Assembly (NCBI GenBank): GCA_947383835.1
Contig: CANDEV010000012.1
Span: 16,027 to 80,026 of the forward strand
Direction of reading: 5' to 3'
Source of the DNA: an uncultured Clostridia bacterium
GTDB lineage: Bacteria > Bacillota > Clostridia > Oscillospirales > Ruminococcaceae
Length of the DNA stretch: 64,000 nucleotides
Shown here: positions 16,792-25,101 of the stretch, one piece after another
How positions within the stretch are numbered: the stretch's first letter is position 1
Layout of the letters: each line of letters opens with the position of its first letter
Position numbers and translations under genes: made by a program
Notes under the pieces: generated by a model
What the model saw: the letters and a program-made list of their open reading frames with translations, nothing else
What the model was told of the DNA's origin: nothing
Database searches by the model: none

Positions 16792-17970
16792 TTAGTGGTG
16801 GAACAGACGTATGCCCGTAAACGCCATTGCAATATTGTACTTGTTGCAGGTATCGATAACGTTGTCGTCACGGATAGAACCGCCGGGCTGTGCAATGTAC
16901 TCCACACCGCTTTTGTGTGCGCGTTCAATGTTGTCACCGAAGGGGAAGAACGCGTCAGAACCGAGGGACACGTCAGTATTCTTAGCAAGCCACTCTTTCT
17001 TTTCCTCACGAGTTAGGACTTCGGGTTTCTCGGTAAATACCTTTTCCCACTCGCCGTCACGGAGTACGTCCTCGTACTCGTCGCCGATATAAACGTCTAT
17101 AGCGTTGTCACGGTCGGCGCGGCGAACGTCGTCCTTAAAGGGCAGAGCCATTACCTTGGGGCACTGTCTGAGCCACCAGTTGTCCGCCTTTTGTCCCGCA
17201 AGGCGCGTGCAGTGGATACGGGACTGCTGACCCGCTCCGATACCGATAGCCTGACCGTCCTTGACGTAGCAAACGCTGTTGGACTGGGTGTACTTCAAAG
17301 TGATAAGGGAAATTATCAAGTCCCGCTTTTTGTCGTCGGGAATATTTTTATTGTCGGTAACAACATTTTCAAGCAGCGCATTGTTGATGTCCAGCTCATT
17401 TCTGCCCTGCTCAAAGGTTATGCCGTAAACCTTTTTCGTCTCGATTGCGGCAGGGGTGTAGTTTTCGTCTATCTTGATGATGTTGTAAGTACCCTTTCTC
17501 TTGGACTTGAGTATCTCCAAAGCCTCAGGCTCGTAGTCGGGAGCGATAACGCCGTCCGAAACCTCGCGCTGTATCATCTTAGCGGTGGGAACGTCGCACA
17601 CGTCAGAAAGAGCGATAAAGTCGCCGTATGAGGACATTCTGTCCGCGCCTCTTGCTCTTGCATAAGCGCAGGCAAGGGGTGAAAGCTCGCCCAGATCGTC
17701 CACCCAGTAGATTTTTTTCAGTGTGTCGGAAAGGGGAAGTCCCACAGCCGCGCCCGCAGGGGAAACGTGCTTAAAGGACGTTGCCGCGCAAAGTCCCGTA
17801 GCCTTTTTAAGCTCCTTGACAAGCTGCCAGCCGTTGAAAGCGTCCAGCAGATTGATGTAGCCGGGCTTGCCGTTCAGCACCTCGATAGGCAGATCGGAGC
17901 CGTCCTCCATTAAAATTCTTGACGGCTTTTGGTTGGGATTGCAGCCGTATTTTAATTGCATTTCGTTCAT
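16792..17970 (-). CDS. purH: AICAR formyltransferase, stand-alone
   Basis: Catalyses formylation of AICAR by 10-formyltetrahydrofolate, the ninth step of IMP synthesis. The 392-residue protein contains only the C-terminal activity of bifunctional PurH: NPNQKPSRI at the start, SFKHVSPAGAAVG and the QSRIHCTRLAGQKAD segment with the catalytic His, then the FGDNIERA and QPGGSIRDD motifs near the end. The N-terminal IMP cyclohydrolase domain is absent; that reaction is supplied by the next gene upstream. The ATG at 17970 has GGAGGT seven bases ahead; a GTG/ATA extension five codons longer is not supported. It is the last gene of the minus-strand purine region. Confidence 0.9.
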   Translation of the reverse strand: MNEMQLKYGCNPNQKPSRILMEDGSDLPIEVLNGKPGYINLLDAFNGWQLVKELKKATGLCAATSFKHVSPAGAAVGLPLSDTLKKIYWVDDLGELSPLACAYARARGADRMSSYGDFIALSDVCDVPTAKMIQREVSDGVIAPDYEPEALEILKSKRKGTYNIIKIDENYTPAAIETKKVYGITFEQGRNELDINNALLENVVTDNKNIPDDKKRDLIISLITLKYTQSNSVCYVKDGQAIGIGAGQQSRIHCTRLAGQKADNWWLRQCPKVMALPFKDDVRRADRDNAIDVYIGDEYEDVLRDGEWEKVFTEKPEVLTREEKKEWLAKNTDVSLGSDAFFPFGDNIERAHKSGVEYIAQPGGSIRDDNVIDTCNKYNIAMAFTGIRLFHH

Positions 17971-18040
17971 AATTTTTACCTCCAAAATTTTTGATTGTTG
18001 TACCGTTCGGCGGACGGTAGAACCCCGCCCCCACGGTTAT

Positions 18041-18754
18041 TTACTGATTTTTATTCACAATGCGGGACTCATACTTACCCGTCTCAATGTCGATATACCG
18101 AACGAACAGCGAAACCTTGTTATCAGCGTTGAGGTTGTCCCAAATAAGCTTTGTCAGGTCGTCGATAGGCACACAGGGAATTTCCACGTTTTTCGGCTCA
18201 CCCTCGAAGCTTGGCAGGGGATCTCCGCCGCCGCTGTAGGTGTGGATAAACTTGCCCTTGCCCGCGATAGGATTGCTGTACGCAAAGGTGTACCGCTGGC
18301 AGGAAGAACCGTCGCCGTCCGCGCTTTTCAGTATGGACATTGCAAAGTTCATGCCGTCGTCGAGGTGGACAATTCCCGAAATTCTCGGCGTGTAGTTGGG
18401 AGCGTCGTCCTCAAACTCACGGGTACGCAGGGACTGCTCAAAGGTCTGCTGCTTGTCCATAAGGTCGTAGATAGTGTCGGTCTGATCGCCGTTTGTGACG
18501 ATAGTCTTGCTGCCCATAACGCGGACAGGCGCGTAAATGATAAGGTGGGGGTCGGTCATTTTGGACGGGTCAAACGCCTGTGTGCGGATACCCTCGCCGT
18601 CCTCAACGAAAACGCGGTTGCGGCTGTTCTCGCTTCTGCCCATGATAAAGTAGGCAATGACCGCCTTTTTGCCGCAGGACGATTTTCCGATAAGAATTCC
18701 CCTGCCGTGATACTCCATGCTGTTAAGTTCCTCTGCGATTGTTTTTGTGATCAT
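18041..18754 (-). CDS. purO: IMP cyclohydrolase, PurO type
   Basis: Closes the ring of FAICAR to give IMP, the last step of the pathway. The 237-residue product matches the archaeal-type IMP cyclohydrolase family: YHGRGILIGKSSCGKKAVIAYFIMGRSENSRNR at the N-terminus (given here in outline: GRGILIG, YFIMGRS and NSRNRVF), DPSKMTDPHLIIY, and HTYSGGGDPLPSFEGEP near the C-terminus. It has nothing in common with the PurH N-terminal domain, so the last two steps use two unrelated proteins here. AGGAGG lies before the ATG. It sits 70 bases upstream of the formyltransferase gene. Confidence 0.9.
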   Translation of the reverse strand: MITKTIAEELNSMEYHGRGILIGKSSCGKKAVIAYFIMGRSENSRNRVFVEDGEGIRTQAFDPSKMTDPHLIIYAPVRVMGSKTIVTNGDQTDTIYDLMDKQQTFEQSLRTREFEDDAPNYTPRISGIVHLDDGMNFAMSILKSADGDGSSCQRYTFAYSNPIAGKGKFIHTYSGGGDPLPSFEGEPKNVEIPCVPIDDLTKLIWDNLNADNKVSLFVRYIDIETGKYESRIVNKNQ

Positions 18755-18815
18755 AATTAGTCCTCCTGATTTTTATTATTTTTTTGTAGGGGACGGGTTT
18801 TCCGTCCCGTCATTA

Positions 18816-19544
18816 TTAAAATTTTCCTAAAAAGCAATCTGTTTTATATGGCACATCAACCGTACCGCCCTGCTCGTACTTCTCAAAAATCCGCTGCAAT
18901 TCCTCAAGCTGCCTTTCATAAACGGGCGTACCCTTTGGGGGCGCGTAAGACCGCGACATCTCGCAGCCCACGTACTGTTCCATATCCATTGTCATGCTCT
19001 GTAAAAAGCTTACCCGCTCGTATTCCGAAAAATACTTTTCGGGGACAAATTTGCCGTCGGCGTTTATATTTCCCTTTACGGAATCGTACTGCCCTGCATT
19101 GCGCTGAAAAATTTCGTTGCGCTCTTTCTGCATATCGGTTTCGGTACGGGTGTTCCAGATAACGGCAAGCCGACCGTTCGCGGTAAAAATCCTTTTGCAT
19201 TCCGACATGAATTTTACCTTATCGAACCAATGAAAAGCCTGCGCCGCTGTAACAAGTCCGATACTGCCCTCCGCAATGCCTGTATTCTCTGCTGGAGCGT
19301 TCACAATTTCCACATTCGGACAATTTGCCCGAAGCTTCTCCAGCATATCGGCGTTCGGCTCAACAGCGGTGATTTTCCAAGGCTTTGCGGACAAGCATTT
19401 TGTGAAAATACCCGTCCCCGCGCCAATGTCCGCAACGGTCTCGGCGTGAGTTTTCTCGTAAAGCCAATCAATAAGCTCCGCAGGATACGAGGGACGGTAT
19501 TTGTCGTAAATGTCCGCTTTGCCTGTGAATTTTTCTTCGTTCAT
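18816..19544 (-). CDS. SAM-dependent methyltransferase, tandem copy 1
   Basis: 242 residues, class I methyltransferase of the UbiE/Methyltransf_11 type. VADIGAGTGIFTKCL (about residues 38-52) binds SAM, ITAVEPNADM provides the ribose-binding acid, and AQAFHWFD follows strand 4. The substrate is unknown. Its N-terminal half is almost identical to that of the next gene (19571-20308), while the C-terminal half is not. The ATG has AGGAGGCTGCT in front, in both copies the same leader. It interrupts the purine cluster. Confidence 0.87.
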   Translation of the reverse strand: MNEEKFTGKADIYDKYRPSYPAELIDWLYEKTHAETVADIGAGTGIFTKCLSAKPWKITAVEPNADMLEKLRANCPNVEIVNAPAENTGIAEGSIGLVTAAQAFHWFDKVKFMSECKRIFTANGRLAVIWNTRTETDMQKERNEIFQRNAGQYDSVKGNINADGKFVPEKYFSEYERVSFLQSMTMDMEQYVGCEMSRSYAPPKGTPVYERQLEELQRIFEKYEQGGTVDVPYKTDCFLGKF

Positions 19545-19570
19545 AGCAGCCTCCTTTTTCGTATTGATAT

Positions 19571-20308
19571 TTAAAACTTTCCCAAATAGCAGCTTGTTTT
19601 ATATGGTACTTCAACCTTGCCAGCCTTTTCGTATTTTGCAAAAATGTTCCGCAATTCTTCAACAAACCGAGAATAATTTTCATCGCTTTCCTTAAGCGAA
19701 TATGAACGCGAAAACATATCTCCGAGAAATCTTTCCTCGTCCATACTTATTATGTTATCGGCGCTGAAATATTCAACACTGTTAAAATATTCGTTTCTCA
19801 AAAACAGATCGCCATCTGAGCTGCCGTGGTTCCCAACCTCTCCGCGGTGGCTCATGCCGCAGTATTTAACGCACACCTCGTCGCGTTCTTCGGAGAAATC
19901 GCATTTCAAGCGTTCATTCCACACGATAGCAAGCTGTCCGTTTTGTGTAAAAATTCTTTTGCACTCCGCCTTGAATTTAGCTTCATCAAACCAATGAAAA
20001 GCCTGTGCAGTTGTAACAAGTCCGATATTGTTTGCCGCGATACCCGTATCCTCCGCAGGAGCATTCAAAATTTCCACATTCGGACAATTTGCCCGAAGCT
20101 TTTCCAGCATATCGGCGTTAGGCTCAACAGCGGTAATTTTCCAAGGCTTTGCGGACAAGCATTTTGTGAAAATACCCGTCCCCGCGCCAATGTCCGCAAC
20201 GGTCTCGGCGTGAGTTTTCTCGTAAAGCCAATCAATAAGCTCCGCAGGATATGAGGGACGGTATTTGTCGTACACGTCTGCCTTGCCTGTGAATTTTTCT
20301 TCGTTCAT
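19571..20308 (-). CDS. SAM-dependent methyltransferase, tandem copy 2
   Basis: 245 residues, paralogue of the gene at 18816-19544. Residues 1-130 (MNEEKFTGKADVYDKYRPSY, VADIGAGTGIFTKCL, AVEPNADMLEKLRANCPN) match the other copy nearly residue for residue; after about residue 135 they diverge strongly (here CDFSEERDEVCVKYCGMSHR). The DNA from 20079 to 20318 is nearly identical to 19309-19553, including the ribosome binding site. The ATG at 20308 is chosen because its leader AAGGAGGCTGCT is shared by both copies; a start 11 codons earlier is rejected. Function unknown. Confidence 0.87.
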   Translation of the reverse strand: MNEEKFTGKADVYDKYRPSYPAELIDWLYEKTHAETVADIGAGTGIFTKCLSAKPWKITAVEPNADMLEKLRANCPNVEILNAPAEDTGIAANNIGLVTTAQAFHWFDEAKFKAECKRIFTQNGQLAIVWNERLKCDFSEERDEVCVKYCGMSHRGEVGNHGSSDGDLFLRNEYFNSVEYFSADNIISMDEERFLGDMFSRSYSLKESDENYSRFVEELRNIFAKYEKAGKVEVPYKTSCYLGKF

Positions 20309-20319
20309 AGCAGCCTCCT

Positions 20320-20769
20320 TTATTTCAGAACCGACTTCCATTCACCGTTTTCCTTATAGTACCAAAACTCGCTCAAATCGTCGTCCCAGAAAAGCTTGTA
20401 ATATTCCGCCATGGTGTCCGCAAGCTTCAAGCCGAGGAAATCGTTTTTGTTCACCCAATAGACCTCCCCCTCCTCCGAGGAATGAAGCTCTCCCGAAAAT
20501 TTGTCAGTCCTGTACAGCAGCACCATATACCGCGAACCATCGTCCTTAGTCCAGTCCTTGATACCGCATAACCGCGGCGATTGGACGGTAAGTCCCGTTT
20601 CCTCAAAGACCTCGCGTATCACAGCGTCGGTAAAGGACTCACCCTTTTCAACGTGTCCCCCGGGGAAAGTCACGCCGTTCCATTTTGGGTCAACCCTATC
20701 TTGAACGAGGATATTGTCCCCGTCGCAAATCATGCACATATTTGTCAGTGTAACCGTTTCTGTACGCAT
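20320..20769 (-). CDS. Nudix hydrolase, MutT/8-oxo-dGTPase-like
   Basis: 149 residues. The Nudix box GGHVEKGESFTDAVIREVFEETGL (outline G-x5-E-x7-REVFEETG, about residues 37-60) is complete. The family cleaves nucleoside diphosphates linked to another group; substrates include 8-oxo-dGTP and related damaged nucleotides. The N-terminus TLTNMCMICDGDNILVQDR is typical of the MutT-like subgroup in Clostridia. AGGAGGGCG precedes the ATG. It lies 12 bases before methyltransferase copy 2 and is probably in the same transcript. Confidence 0.9.
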   Translation of the reverse strand: MRTETVTLTNMCMICDGDNILVQDRVDPKWNGVTFPGGHVEKGESFTDAVIREVFEETGLTVQSPRLCGIKDWTKDDGSRYMVLLYRTDKFSGELHSSEEGEVYWVNKNDFLGLKLADTMAEYYKLFWDDDLSEFWYYKENGEWKSVLK

Positions 20770-20781
20770 TTTGACGCCCTC

Positions 20782-21243
20782 CTAATCAATATTTTCTTCT
20801 GATTTTTTGCGGAGCACTTTCACCGTGACAAGCGTAAACACGCCTCCTACCACCGCAAAAACAATTCCCACCAAAAGGATTACCAACGACCCCGACCGTT
20901 CGTATATTTTGCCTTTATCTGAAATGTACAGCGTTGTCTCCGAGCCGATATCCGCCGCCCACGAGGTTGACGTGCGGCTTTGATAAGTTTTTAACTCGCC
21001 GCCGTCGTAGTATTCGTAAATCGGCGTGTACATTTTCGTGGAACGGTGCCTGTTATGACGGATTGTGCTTCTGCGCCGCTCCACGCTTTCAACAACATTG
21101 ACCACCGTCGCGCTTACCCGGCGGCAATTATCCATACGCGCATTCAGTCCAAGCGCGGCTATAATAAGTACCGCTCCCGCCGCAAGAAAAAATACGCCAA
21201 AAGCCATAAAAATTTTTTTAAAATTTTTTTCCGAAAGTCTCAT
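20782..21243 (-). CDS. DUF3592-like membrane protein
   Basis: 153 residues with two membrane segments, about 10-33 (FMAFGVFFLAAGAVLIIAAL) and 117-141 (LVILLVGIVFAVVGGVFTLV). Between them lies an extracytoplasmic loop with the DUF3592 layout: VSATVVNVVESVERRR, a basic insert, YTPIYEYYDGGELKTY and GSETTLYISDKGKI. Function unknown. It is set between the Nudix gene (12 bases) and purN (20 bases). Confidence 0.78.
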   Translation of the reverse strand: MRLSEKNFKKIFMAFGVFFLAAGAVLIIAALGLNARMDNCRRVSATVVNVVESVERRRSTIRHNRHRSTKMYTPIYEYYDGGELKTYQSRTSTSWAADIGSETTLYISDKGKIYERSGSLVILLVGIVFAVVGGVFTLVTVKVLRKKSEENID

Positions 21244-21263
21244 AATTCACTGCCTTTCAAAAA

Positions 21264-21890
21264 TTATTCCTCCACAATCGCCTTGCCGTCAATGACCTTG
21301 ATTTTATCCTGACAAAACAGCGCAACAGCTTTCGGCAGCAGCTTCCATTCCACATTTTCCATAACACGCCGTTGCAGTATTGCCGGGGTATCGTCGTTCA
21401 GCACAGGTACCGTCCCCTGCAAAATAATTGGCCCCCCGTCGCACTCCTCGGTGACAAAATGCACCGTCGCTCCAGTTACCTTAACGCCCTTTTCAAGCGC
21501 CGCCTCATGGACGTGCAGTCCGTAAAAGCCCTTGCCGCAAAATGACGGAATAAGCGACGGGTGGACGTTCATCATTTGATTTGGATACGCGCGGCAGACC
21601 GTTTCGTCCAAAATCGTCATAAAGCCCGCGTACACCACAAGATCGGCTTTCTCTTCATTGAGAGCTTCCAGCATTGCCTTGCTGTATTCGTGAACGTCCG
21701 AGTATTCACTCCGTGCAAGCACACGCGAAGGTATACCGTTATATTTCGCCCTTTCAAGCGCGTATGCGTCGGGCTTTGAAGCTATTACACAGGTAATTTT
21801 TCCGCCTGCGATCTCCCCGCGCTTTTCCGCGTCTATGAGAGCCTGCAAATTCGTGCCGCCCCCCGAAACAAGTACAACTATATTTTTCAT
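21264..21890 (-). CDS. purN: Phosphoribosylglycinamide formyltransferase (PurN)
   Basis: Transfers a formyl group from 10-formyltetrahydrofolate to GAR, step three of purine synthesis. 208 residues. It begins MKNIVVLVSGGGTNLQALID (phosphate-binding GGGTN), and has the catalytic series Asn in MMNVHPSLIPSF, His in the same segment and Asp in TEECDGGPIILQ. The ATG at 21890 has GGAGGAACG before it and starts at the conserved strand; an upstream ATG ten codons away duplicates MKNIV but has no site. It overlaps nothing; the serine hydrolase gene ends 26 bases upstream. Confidence 0.95.
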   Translation of the reverse strand: MKNIVVLVSGGGTNLQALIDAEKRGEIAGGKITCVIASKPDAYALERAKYNGIPSRVLARSEYSDVHEYSKAMLEALNEEKADLVVYAGFMTILDETVCRAYPNQMMNVHPSLIPSFCGKGFYGLHVHEAALEKGVKVTGATVHFVTEECDGGPIILQGTVPVLNDDTPAILQRRVMENVEWKLLPKAVALFCQDKIKVIDGKAIVEE

Positions 21891-21916
21891 AGCGTTCCTC
21901 CTTTTGACAATGTTTT

Positions 21917-22906
21917 TCACTTTAAAAATTCGTTCTGTATTTTCAGCAGCAGCGGTACTGCTCCGTCTGAATTTATGAATGTGCAGCAGCCGTCTCCGTC
22001 TTTCAGCGAGAAATTCGCAATAGACACAAATCCCTCATTGCCGCCGCAATGTCCGAAATACTGTTTATCTCCGATATTTTTTAGGTAACAGCCTAAGCCA
22101 GTGCAGCACTTTGTTCCCTCCATATCAAACACGTCGCTGTGCTGCGGCGATGTCATCATAGCTGCAAGTTTTTGAGGTATCAGACCGCTTTCGCCGCGCA
22201 GGATATTTTGGATATGTATGCCGAATTTCGCCATATCGTTTGCAGTAGTCCAAAGTCCTGCCGCCGCCTGTTCGGGCATAAGCATATGACCTCCCGAAAT
22301 CGGCTCGGAATTTTCTGTGTACCCCTTGGCAAGATTTTCCGTTATATCCTGCCGAAAGGTGCTGTCCTCCATATCAAGGGGAGACAATACATAATGCTGC
22401 ATAAAATCGGCAAAATCCATTTCCGTAATATTTTCGGTACATTTTTGAAGTACCATAAATCCGCCCCCCGAATATACCCAATGCTCGTCGGGAGCATACT
22501 CGCAGTAAACTTTCGGAGAATTGCAGGGCGGCTCCCCATTGATTATTTGGGACGTTGTTGGCAGAACCGTCCCCATCGGATAACCGTAAAATCCGTCTAC
22601 GCCCAATCCCGCCGTATGGTAAAGTATCTGCCGCGCGTTTACGCTGACGGTATTTCCTTCACGGTCTGTAAGCGAACAGTCCCCAAGATAATTGTTTACA
22701 TCATCTTCAAGAGAAATCCTGCCCTCGGACACAAGTCTTAAAAACGCCATCGTGAACACCATTTTGCTTATCGAAGCCGCCTGAAATCTTGTATGGGTCG
22801 TTACACCGTGACCCTCTGTTATCGTCTCGGTAATTTGGTGATTCCTTACAACTGCAATACTTAGGGAATTCGCACCGCATTTTTCTAATTCACTCAAAAA
22901 ATCCAT
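21917..22906 (-). CDS. Serine hydrolase of the class C beta-lactamase/PBP4* family
   Basis: 329 residues. The nucleophile motif SxxK is SISK (about residues 45-48), the second motif region reads VYSGGGFMVLQ, and the third, HCGGNEGF, replaces KTG with HCG. Such proteins are esterases or D-aminopeptidases as often as beta-lactamases. There is no signal peptide, so it acts in the cytoplasm, which speaks against a beta-lactam defence role. The ATG at 22906 has AAAGGA nine bases before it; 12 extra codons upstream start at ATG 22942 and overlap the gene at 22939 but lack a site. Its place in a purine cluster has no evident meaning. Confidence 0.85.
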   Translation of the reverse strand: MDFLSELEKCGANSLSIAVVRNHQITETITEGHGVTTHTRFQAASISKMVFTMAFLRLVSEGRISLEDDVNNYLGDCSLTDREGNTVSVNARQILYHTAGLGVDGFYGYPMGTVLPTTSQIINGEPPCNSPKVYCEYAPDEHWVYSGGGFMVLQKCTENITEMDFADFMQHYVLSPLDMEDSTFRQDITENLAKGYTENSEPISGGHMLMPEQAAAGLWTTANDMAKFGIHIQNILRGESGLIPQKLAAMMTSPQHSDVFDMEGTKCCTGLGCYLKNIGDKQYFGHCGGNEGFVSIANFSLKDGDGCCTFINSDGAVPLLLKIQNEFLK

Positions 22907-22938
22907 ATTTATCCTTTCAAGTTTTCCGAAACAAAAAA

Positions 22939-23418
22939 TCAAAGACCATACAATTTCGCGTACAGTTCACCAAATTCTTTTTCTGAGAGTTCAAGTTCCT
23001 TTTCATAATAATAAGGCACACCGTCATTGACCCCAAATTCAAGAACAGCAGGACCGTCCATATAATAAGCCTTATGCGCATAATCCACCGCTTCTGCCTG
23101 CCGAATGTAATCTACTAAAGCATTTGCAGCCCTTTTAGATGCCTCGTTCTGCCGACCGCCGATCGCGAGACCCGAACCTGCACAGTAAATTCCTAAATAA
23201 ACTGTATCGTCATTTTCTGAAGCTGCCAAAATACAGTATGAAAAAAGCTCTTCCATATTTTCCGTTTCATAGATCGGCTTACCGAACAGCGCTTTTATTT
23301 TACCGTAAATTAATGGGAATTTCTTATCATAATCTACAAAATCATTAATAATATTGCAAATTTTACTGCTCCCTGTTAATTTATCTGTATCATCTGCTGA
23401 TTGAAAAATGTATGACAT
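22939..23418 (-). CDS. Hypothetical protein
   Basis: 159 residues, acidic and soluble, not recognised. The central part reads FSYCILAASENDDTVYLGIYCAGSG with an AIGGRQNEASKRAANAL helix after it; the end is rich in Glu/Lys/Tyr (YYYEKELELSEKEFGELYAK). AAAGGAGCAG stands before the ATG. It is the first gene of the stretch running into the serine hydrolase (32 bases apart) and lies directly behind a palindromic element, so it may be transcribed from within the intergenic region. Confidence 0.65.
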   Translation of the reverse strand: MSYIFQSADDTDKLTGSSKICNIINDFVDYDKKFPLIYGKIKALFGKPIYETENMEELFSYCILAASENDDTVYLGIYCAGSGLAIGGRQNEASKRAANALVDYIRQAEAVDYAHKAYYMDGPAVLEFGVNDGVPYYYEKELELSEKEFGELYAKLYGL

Positions 23419-23446
23419 CTTCTGCTCCTTTATCAGCTCATTATTA

Positions 23447-23549
23447 ATACTAATTTGCTCCTAAAAGCGTAGGTAAAAAATCTGCGCAAAAATCATATGT
23501 GCAAATTTTTGCTTGATTTTTTACACGCTTTTTAGTCGCAAATTAGTAT
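23447..23549. repeat. Palindromic MITE-like element, family 1, copy B
   Basis: 103 bp, close to the reverse complement of copy A at 5470-5572 (ATACTAATTTGCTCC to GACTAAAAAGCG read inverted). Same length and same ends. Confidence 0.9.
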
Positions 23550-23566
23550 AATCGGATAAATTACCA

Positions 23567-23594
23567 ATAAGGCGGAGGAAAGCCTCCGCCTTAT
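23567..23594. terminator. GC-rich hairpin, possible terminator
   Basis: ATAAGGCGGAGG and CCTCCGCCTTAT form a perfect 12-bp stem with a 4-base loop between two palindromic elements. No long T run follows on either strand, so termination is likely but weak. Its outer two bases touch the next element. Confidence 0.5.
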
Positions 23595-23698
23595 ACTAAT
23601 CCCACTTTAGAATTATGATCAAGAAATCGCCGCAATAAACTTTGACGTATGCGTTTTTGCGGCGAGAGATTGTACATAATTCAAAGTGGGATTAGTAT
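23593..23698. repeat. Palindromic MITE-like element, family 2, copy E
   Basis: 106 bp from ATACTAATCCCACTTT to AAAGTGGGATTAGTAT, related to the element at 7727-7831. It ends 11 bases before the purM stop codon side of the gene. Confidence 0.88.
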
Positions 23699-23709
23699 TA
23701 ATATCACTA

Positions 23710-24744
23710 TCAATAAATAATTACGCCCTCGTCGCTTTCCACAAGCTCGCCAAGGATATAAGCGTCCTCGCCCGCAGCCTTTATTGCAGCAACCGCCTTG
23801 TCCGCGTCGTTTTTGTCAACCACAACGCACATTCCCACACCCATGTTGAAGGTGTTGAACATATCTCTTTCGGGAATTTTTCCCGTCTTTGCAATAAGGT
23901 CAAATATTGGCATTACCTGAACATCTGACCTTGCGATTTTTGCGGAAAGTCCGTCAGGCAGAGAGCGGGGGATATTCTCGTAAAAACCGCCGCCCGTGAT
24001 GTGGCTTATGGACTTGACCTTTACCGCGTCCAAAAGGGACATTACAGCCTTTACATAAATTCTTGTAGGCGTCAGCAGACATTCGCCGAGAGTTGTACCC
24101 AAGTCCGACTGGTGTCTTGCAAGGTTCTGCTCGTTGACATTGAAAACCTTGCGTACCAAGGAAAAACCGTTTGAATGGAGACCGCTGGACTTTATGGCTA
24201 TCATCACGTCCCCCGCCTTTTGAGTGGTGGGATCGAGAATTTTGTCCTTGTCCACAATTCCCACGGAAAATCCCGCAAGGTCGTACTCGTCGTCGGGCAT
24301 GAGCTGCGGGTGCTCCGCAGTCTCGCCGCCGATAAGAGCGCAGCCCGCCTGTACGCAGCCCTCCGCAACGCCCGAAACTATACTCGCAATCTTTTCGGGG
24401 AAATTCCTGCCGCAGGCGATATAGTCCAGAAAAAACTGTGGCTTTGCGCCGCAGCAAATAATGTCGTTGACGCACATTGCCACGCAGTCGATACCAACGG
24501 TGTCATGCTTGTCAAGAATAAAAGCGATCTTTATTTTCGTGCCGACTCCGTCCGTGCCCGACACAAGGACAGGCTTGCTGATACCCGTCATGTCAAGCTC
24601 GAACAGACCTCCGAAGCCGCCGATACCCGACAGCACGCCGCTTGTCATGGTACGGGCAACGTGCTTCTTCATAAGCTCCACCGCAGTGTAGCCTGCGGTC
24701 ACGTCAACGCCCGCCTCCTTGTAGCTTTCAGAAAAACTTTTCAT
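23710..24744 (-). CDS. purM: Phosphoribosylformylglycinamidine cyclo-ligase (PurM)
   Basis: ATP-dependent ring closure of FGAM to AIR, step five of IMP synthesis. 344 residues, full length. GVLSGIGGFGGLFEL, SGTDGVGTKIKIAF (metal and phosphate binding) and the HITGGGFYENIPR signature are present; GGETAEHPQLM is the usual cyclo-ligase motif. It starts MKSFSESYKEAGVDVTAGY. Two palindromic elements and a hairpin lie behind it, so the downstream genes are probably separately transcribed or reached by read-through only. Confidence 0.95.
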   Translation of the reverse strand: MKSFSESYKEAGVDVTAGYTAVELMKKHVARTMTSGVLSGIGGFGGLFELDMTGISKPVLVSGTDGVGTKIKIAFILDKHDTVGIDCVAMCVNDIICCGAKPQFFLDYIACGRNFPEKIASIVSGVAEGCVQAGCALIGGETAEHPQLMPDDEYDLAGFSVGIVDKDKILDPTTQKAGDVMIAIKSSGLHSNGFSLVRKVFNVNEQNLARHQSDLGTTLGECLLTPTRIYVKAVMSLLDAVKVKSISHITGGGFYENIPRSLPDGLSAKIARSDVQVMPIFDLIAKTGKIPERDMFNTFNMGVGMCVVVDKNDADKAVAAIKAAGEDAYILGELVESDEGVIIY

Positions 24745-24790
24745 ATCTTACTTCCTTTCACAGTACGCAAATTTTTGCGCTCCGTCTTAA

Positions 24791-25090
24791 TTATTTTGAT
24801 TTTATTTTTACCCAATTCACATGAGATTCCTTTTGAAAAGAATAGGTTTCACCTACCTCAATTTCAGCGTACATTTCATCGTCCGTTACGCAGAAATCCT
24901 TTTCGCCGAACCATGAGGCTATCACAATGTGATTGCTTTTTCCATTTATCGAATGAAACGGCGTCTCCAGCTGATACTTATCCGCAACAGTTCCCGAAAA
25001 ATACGTTTTATTATATGCGTAAATACCGCCGCAAAATGTAAGAACAGGAACAAGAACAGCACAAATAAGTTTCAAGCGCTTTTTCATCAT
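24791..25090 (-). CDS. Small exported or membrane-anchored hypothetical protein
   Basis: About 99 residues, not recognised. MMKKRLKLICAVLVPVLTF begins a signal peptide or N-terminal anchor, and the rest (YNKTYFSGTVADKYQLETPF, VGETYSFQKESHVNW) would be outside the cell. Start: ATG at 25090 (or the next codon) with GGAAG ahead; a GTG at 25105 that overlaps the purF stop by four bases is the alternative. It sits between purF and purM and is presumably co-transcribed. No link to purine synthesis is evident. Confidence 0.6.
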   Translation of the reverse strand: MMKKRLKLICAVLVPVLTFCGGIYAYNKTYFSGTVADKYQLETPFHSINGKSNHIVIASWFGEKDFCVTDDEMYAEIEVGETYSFQKESHVNWVKIKSK

Positions 25091-25101
25091 TTTTCTTCCG
25101 C

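Noticed and set aside
21917..22906. Beta-lactam resistance gene
   Set aside because: The protein has the SxxK fold but no signal peptide and HCG in place of KTG, so a cytoplasmic esterase or peptidase role is more likely.
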